DNA of 7,462 nucleotides, from NCBI GenBank assembly GCA_028288905.1, contig JAQGHJ010000631.1, positions 1 to 7,462 on the forward strand, written 5' to 3'. The DNA comes from Phycisphaerales bacterium. Its GTDB lineage: Bacteria > Planctomycetota > Phycisphaerae > Tepidisphaerales > Tepidisphaeraceae. Under the pieces are notes generated by a model that saw only the letters and a program-made list of their open reading frames with translations, was not told the DNA's origin and made no database searches. The position numbers and the translations under genes are program-made. This document shows, in pieces, positions 6,991 through 7,462 of this stretch (the stretch's first letter is position 1; each line of letters begins with the position of its first letter).

Positions 6991-7407
6991 ATGCGTCACG
7001 CCACTCGCCGCCGGTCCGACCGTTCCCGCCGATCGCTGGCCCGCGTCGCCGCGGCGGGCGCCGCGGCGGGCGCCGCGGCGTGGGTGTTGGTCACCGGGTG
7101 GGCGGCGACACCGGCGGCCGCCCAGGCCCGGCCGGCCCGCGTCGCCCCCGATCCGAATGCGGCCGCCCGGCGGGAGCGGCTGGCCCAGTTCCAGGCGGCC
7201 GAGCGGGCCGCCCGCGACCTGCCCCGGCTTCCCGCCACCCGCCCGGACGACGTATTCCGGCTCGGTGTCCGGAACCGGGCGATCGTCGTCGAGGTGGTCC
7301 CAGGTTCCGACGGCCGCCGCCCGACCGGCGACCAAGCCCCTCGCCCACACCGCAGCGGGCACCTCTCCGGCCCCCGCGTCGCCGTCGTCATCGAGCACTT
7401 CCGCTGA
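6991..7407 (+). CDS. Small exported protein of unknown function, possibly interrupted by TGA
   Basis: 138 residues from ATG 6991 to TGA 7405-7407, divergent from the MoxR operon. The N-terminus is a likely signal peptide: a basic region with SRRSLAR (12-18), which resembles a twin-arginine motif; an Ala/Gly-rich hydrophobic stretch (19-38); and a cleavage site like AAA before Q45. The mature part has a charged helix-like segment (AARRERLAQFQAAERAARDL), then VFRLGVRNRAIVVEVVP and a Gly/Pro/Arg-rich stretch ending VAVVIEHFR. GTG 6883 would give a longer, Arg-rich start; 6991 fits the signal peptide better, although no Shine-Dalgarno sequence precedes it. Third positions stay G/C-rich through the TGA and in the same frame to the window end, so this may be the first part of a longer gene broken by a stop. 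I do not recognise the family. Confidence 0.6.
   Translation: MRHATRRRSDRSRRSLARVAAAGAAAGAAAWVLVTGWAATPAAAQARPARVAPDPNAAARRERLAQFQAAERAARDLPRLPATRPDDVFRLGVRNRAIVVEVVPGSDGRRPTGDQAPRPHRSGHLSGPRVAVVIEHFR
7048..7080 (+). repeat. 12-base tandem repeat, 2.75 copies, inside the signal peptide
   Basis: The unit GCCGCGGCGGGC is repeated perfectly at 7048-7059 and 7060-7071, followed by nine bases of a third copy at 7072-7080. It encodes AAAG repeats that form the hydrophobic core of the predicted signal peptide. Because the unit is a multiple of three, copy-number change would alter the length of that core without a frameshift. Confidence 0.8.
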
Positions 7408-7462
7408 ATCCTCACCCGCTCCCGCAACGGCAGGATCGACTCCGTCCGGCTCGACTCCCTCC

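Noticed and set aside
6814..7398. A 194-residue minus-strand frame in the divergent region
   Set aside because: It is Gly/Arg/Pro-rich and has no domain; codon-position bias favours the plus-strand frame.
7405..7407. TGA read as selenocysteine
   Set aside because: I could not see a convincing SECIS-type hairpin just after the TGA, and no known selenoprotein motif surrounds it.

Overview
The window is about 70% G+C by eye, with strong G/C bias at third codon positions and few clear Shine-Dalgarno sequences. Its main content is a minus-strand operon of the MoxR / DUF58 / BatA-type von Willebrand factor A (VWA) class. This combination suggests a planctomycete, probably of the Gemmataceae. That placement is inferred from gene style and order; no marker gene is present.

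Layout, read along minus-strand transcription from right to left: (1) moxR-type AAA+ ATPase, 6734 to 5682; (2) DUF58 protein with a VWA-like fold, 5558 to 4602; (3) 795-residue membrane protein with a BatA-type N-terminus, a VWA domain and a C-terminal membrane anchor, 4460 to 2073; (4) a short, lower-G+C protein of unknown function with a signal-like N-terminus and a C-terminal membrane helix, 2041 to 1331; (5) the N-terminal part of a second membrane-anchored VWA protein with a large helical insertion, 1277 to beyond position 1. Gaps within 3-4-5 are 31 and 53 bases. The gaps 1-2 and 2-3 (123 and 141 bases) are almost filled by two related A+T-richer inverted-repeat elements, each 104 bases long, that bracket the DUF58 gene. 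A divergent plus-strand gene starts near 6991 and encodes a small exported protein. Its coding signature appears to continue past its TGA at 7405-7407 to the window end.

How the genes may work together: in MoxR/BAT-type systems a cytoplasmic MoxR ATPase is thought to act as a chaperone or remodeller on partners carrying a MIDAS (metal-ion-dependent adhesion site). Here three successive proteins carry a DxSxS MIDAS motif: one soluble (DUF58) and two membrane-anchored. The likely product is an ATP-driven cell-envelope maturation or stress system whose substrate cannot be read from the sequence. The backbone is a known type of locus. The less ordinary parts are the unknown gene 4, the helical insertion in gene 5, the paired repeat elements, and the apparent stop codon inside a continuing frame at the right edge.
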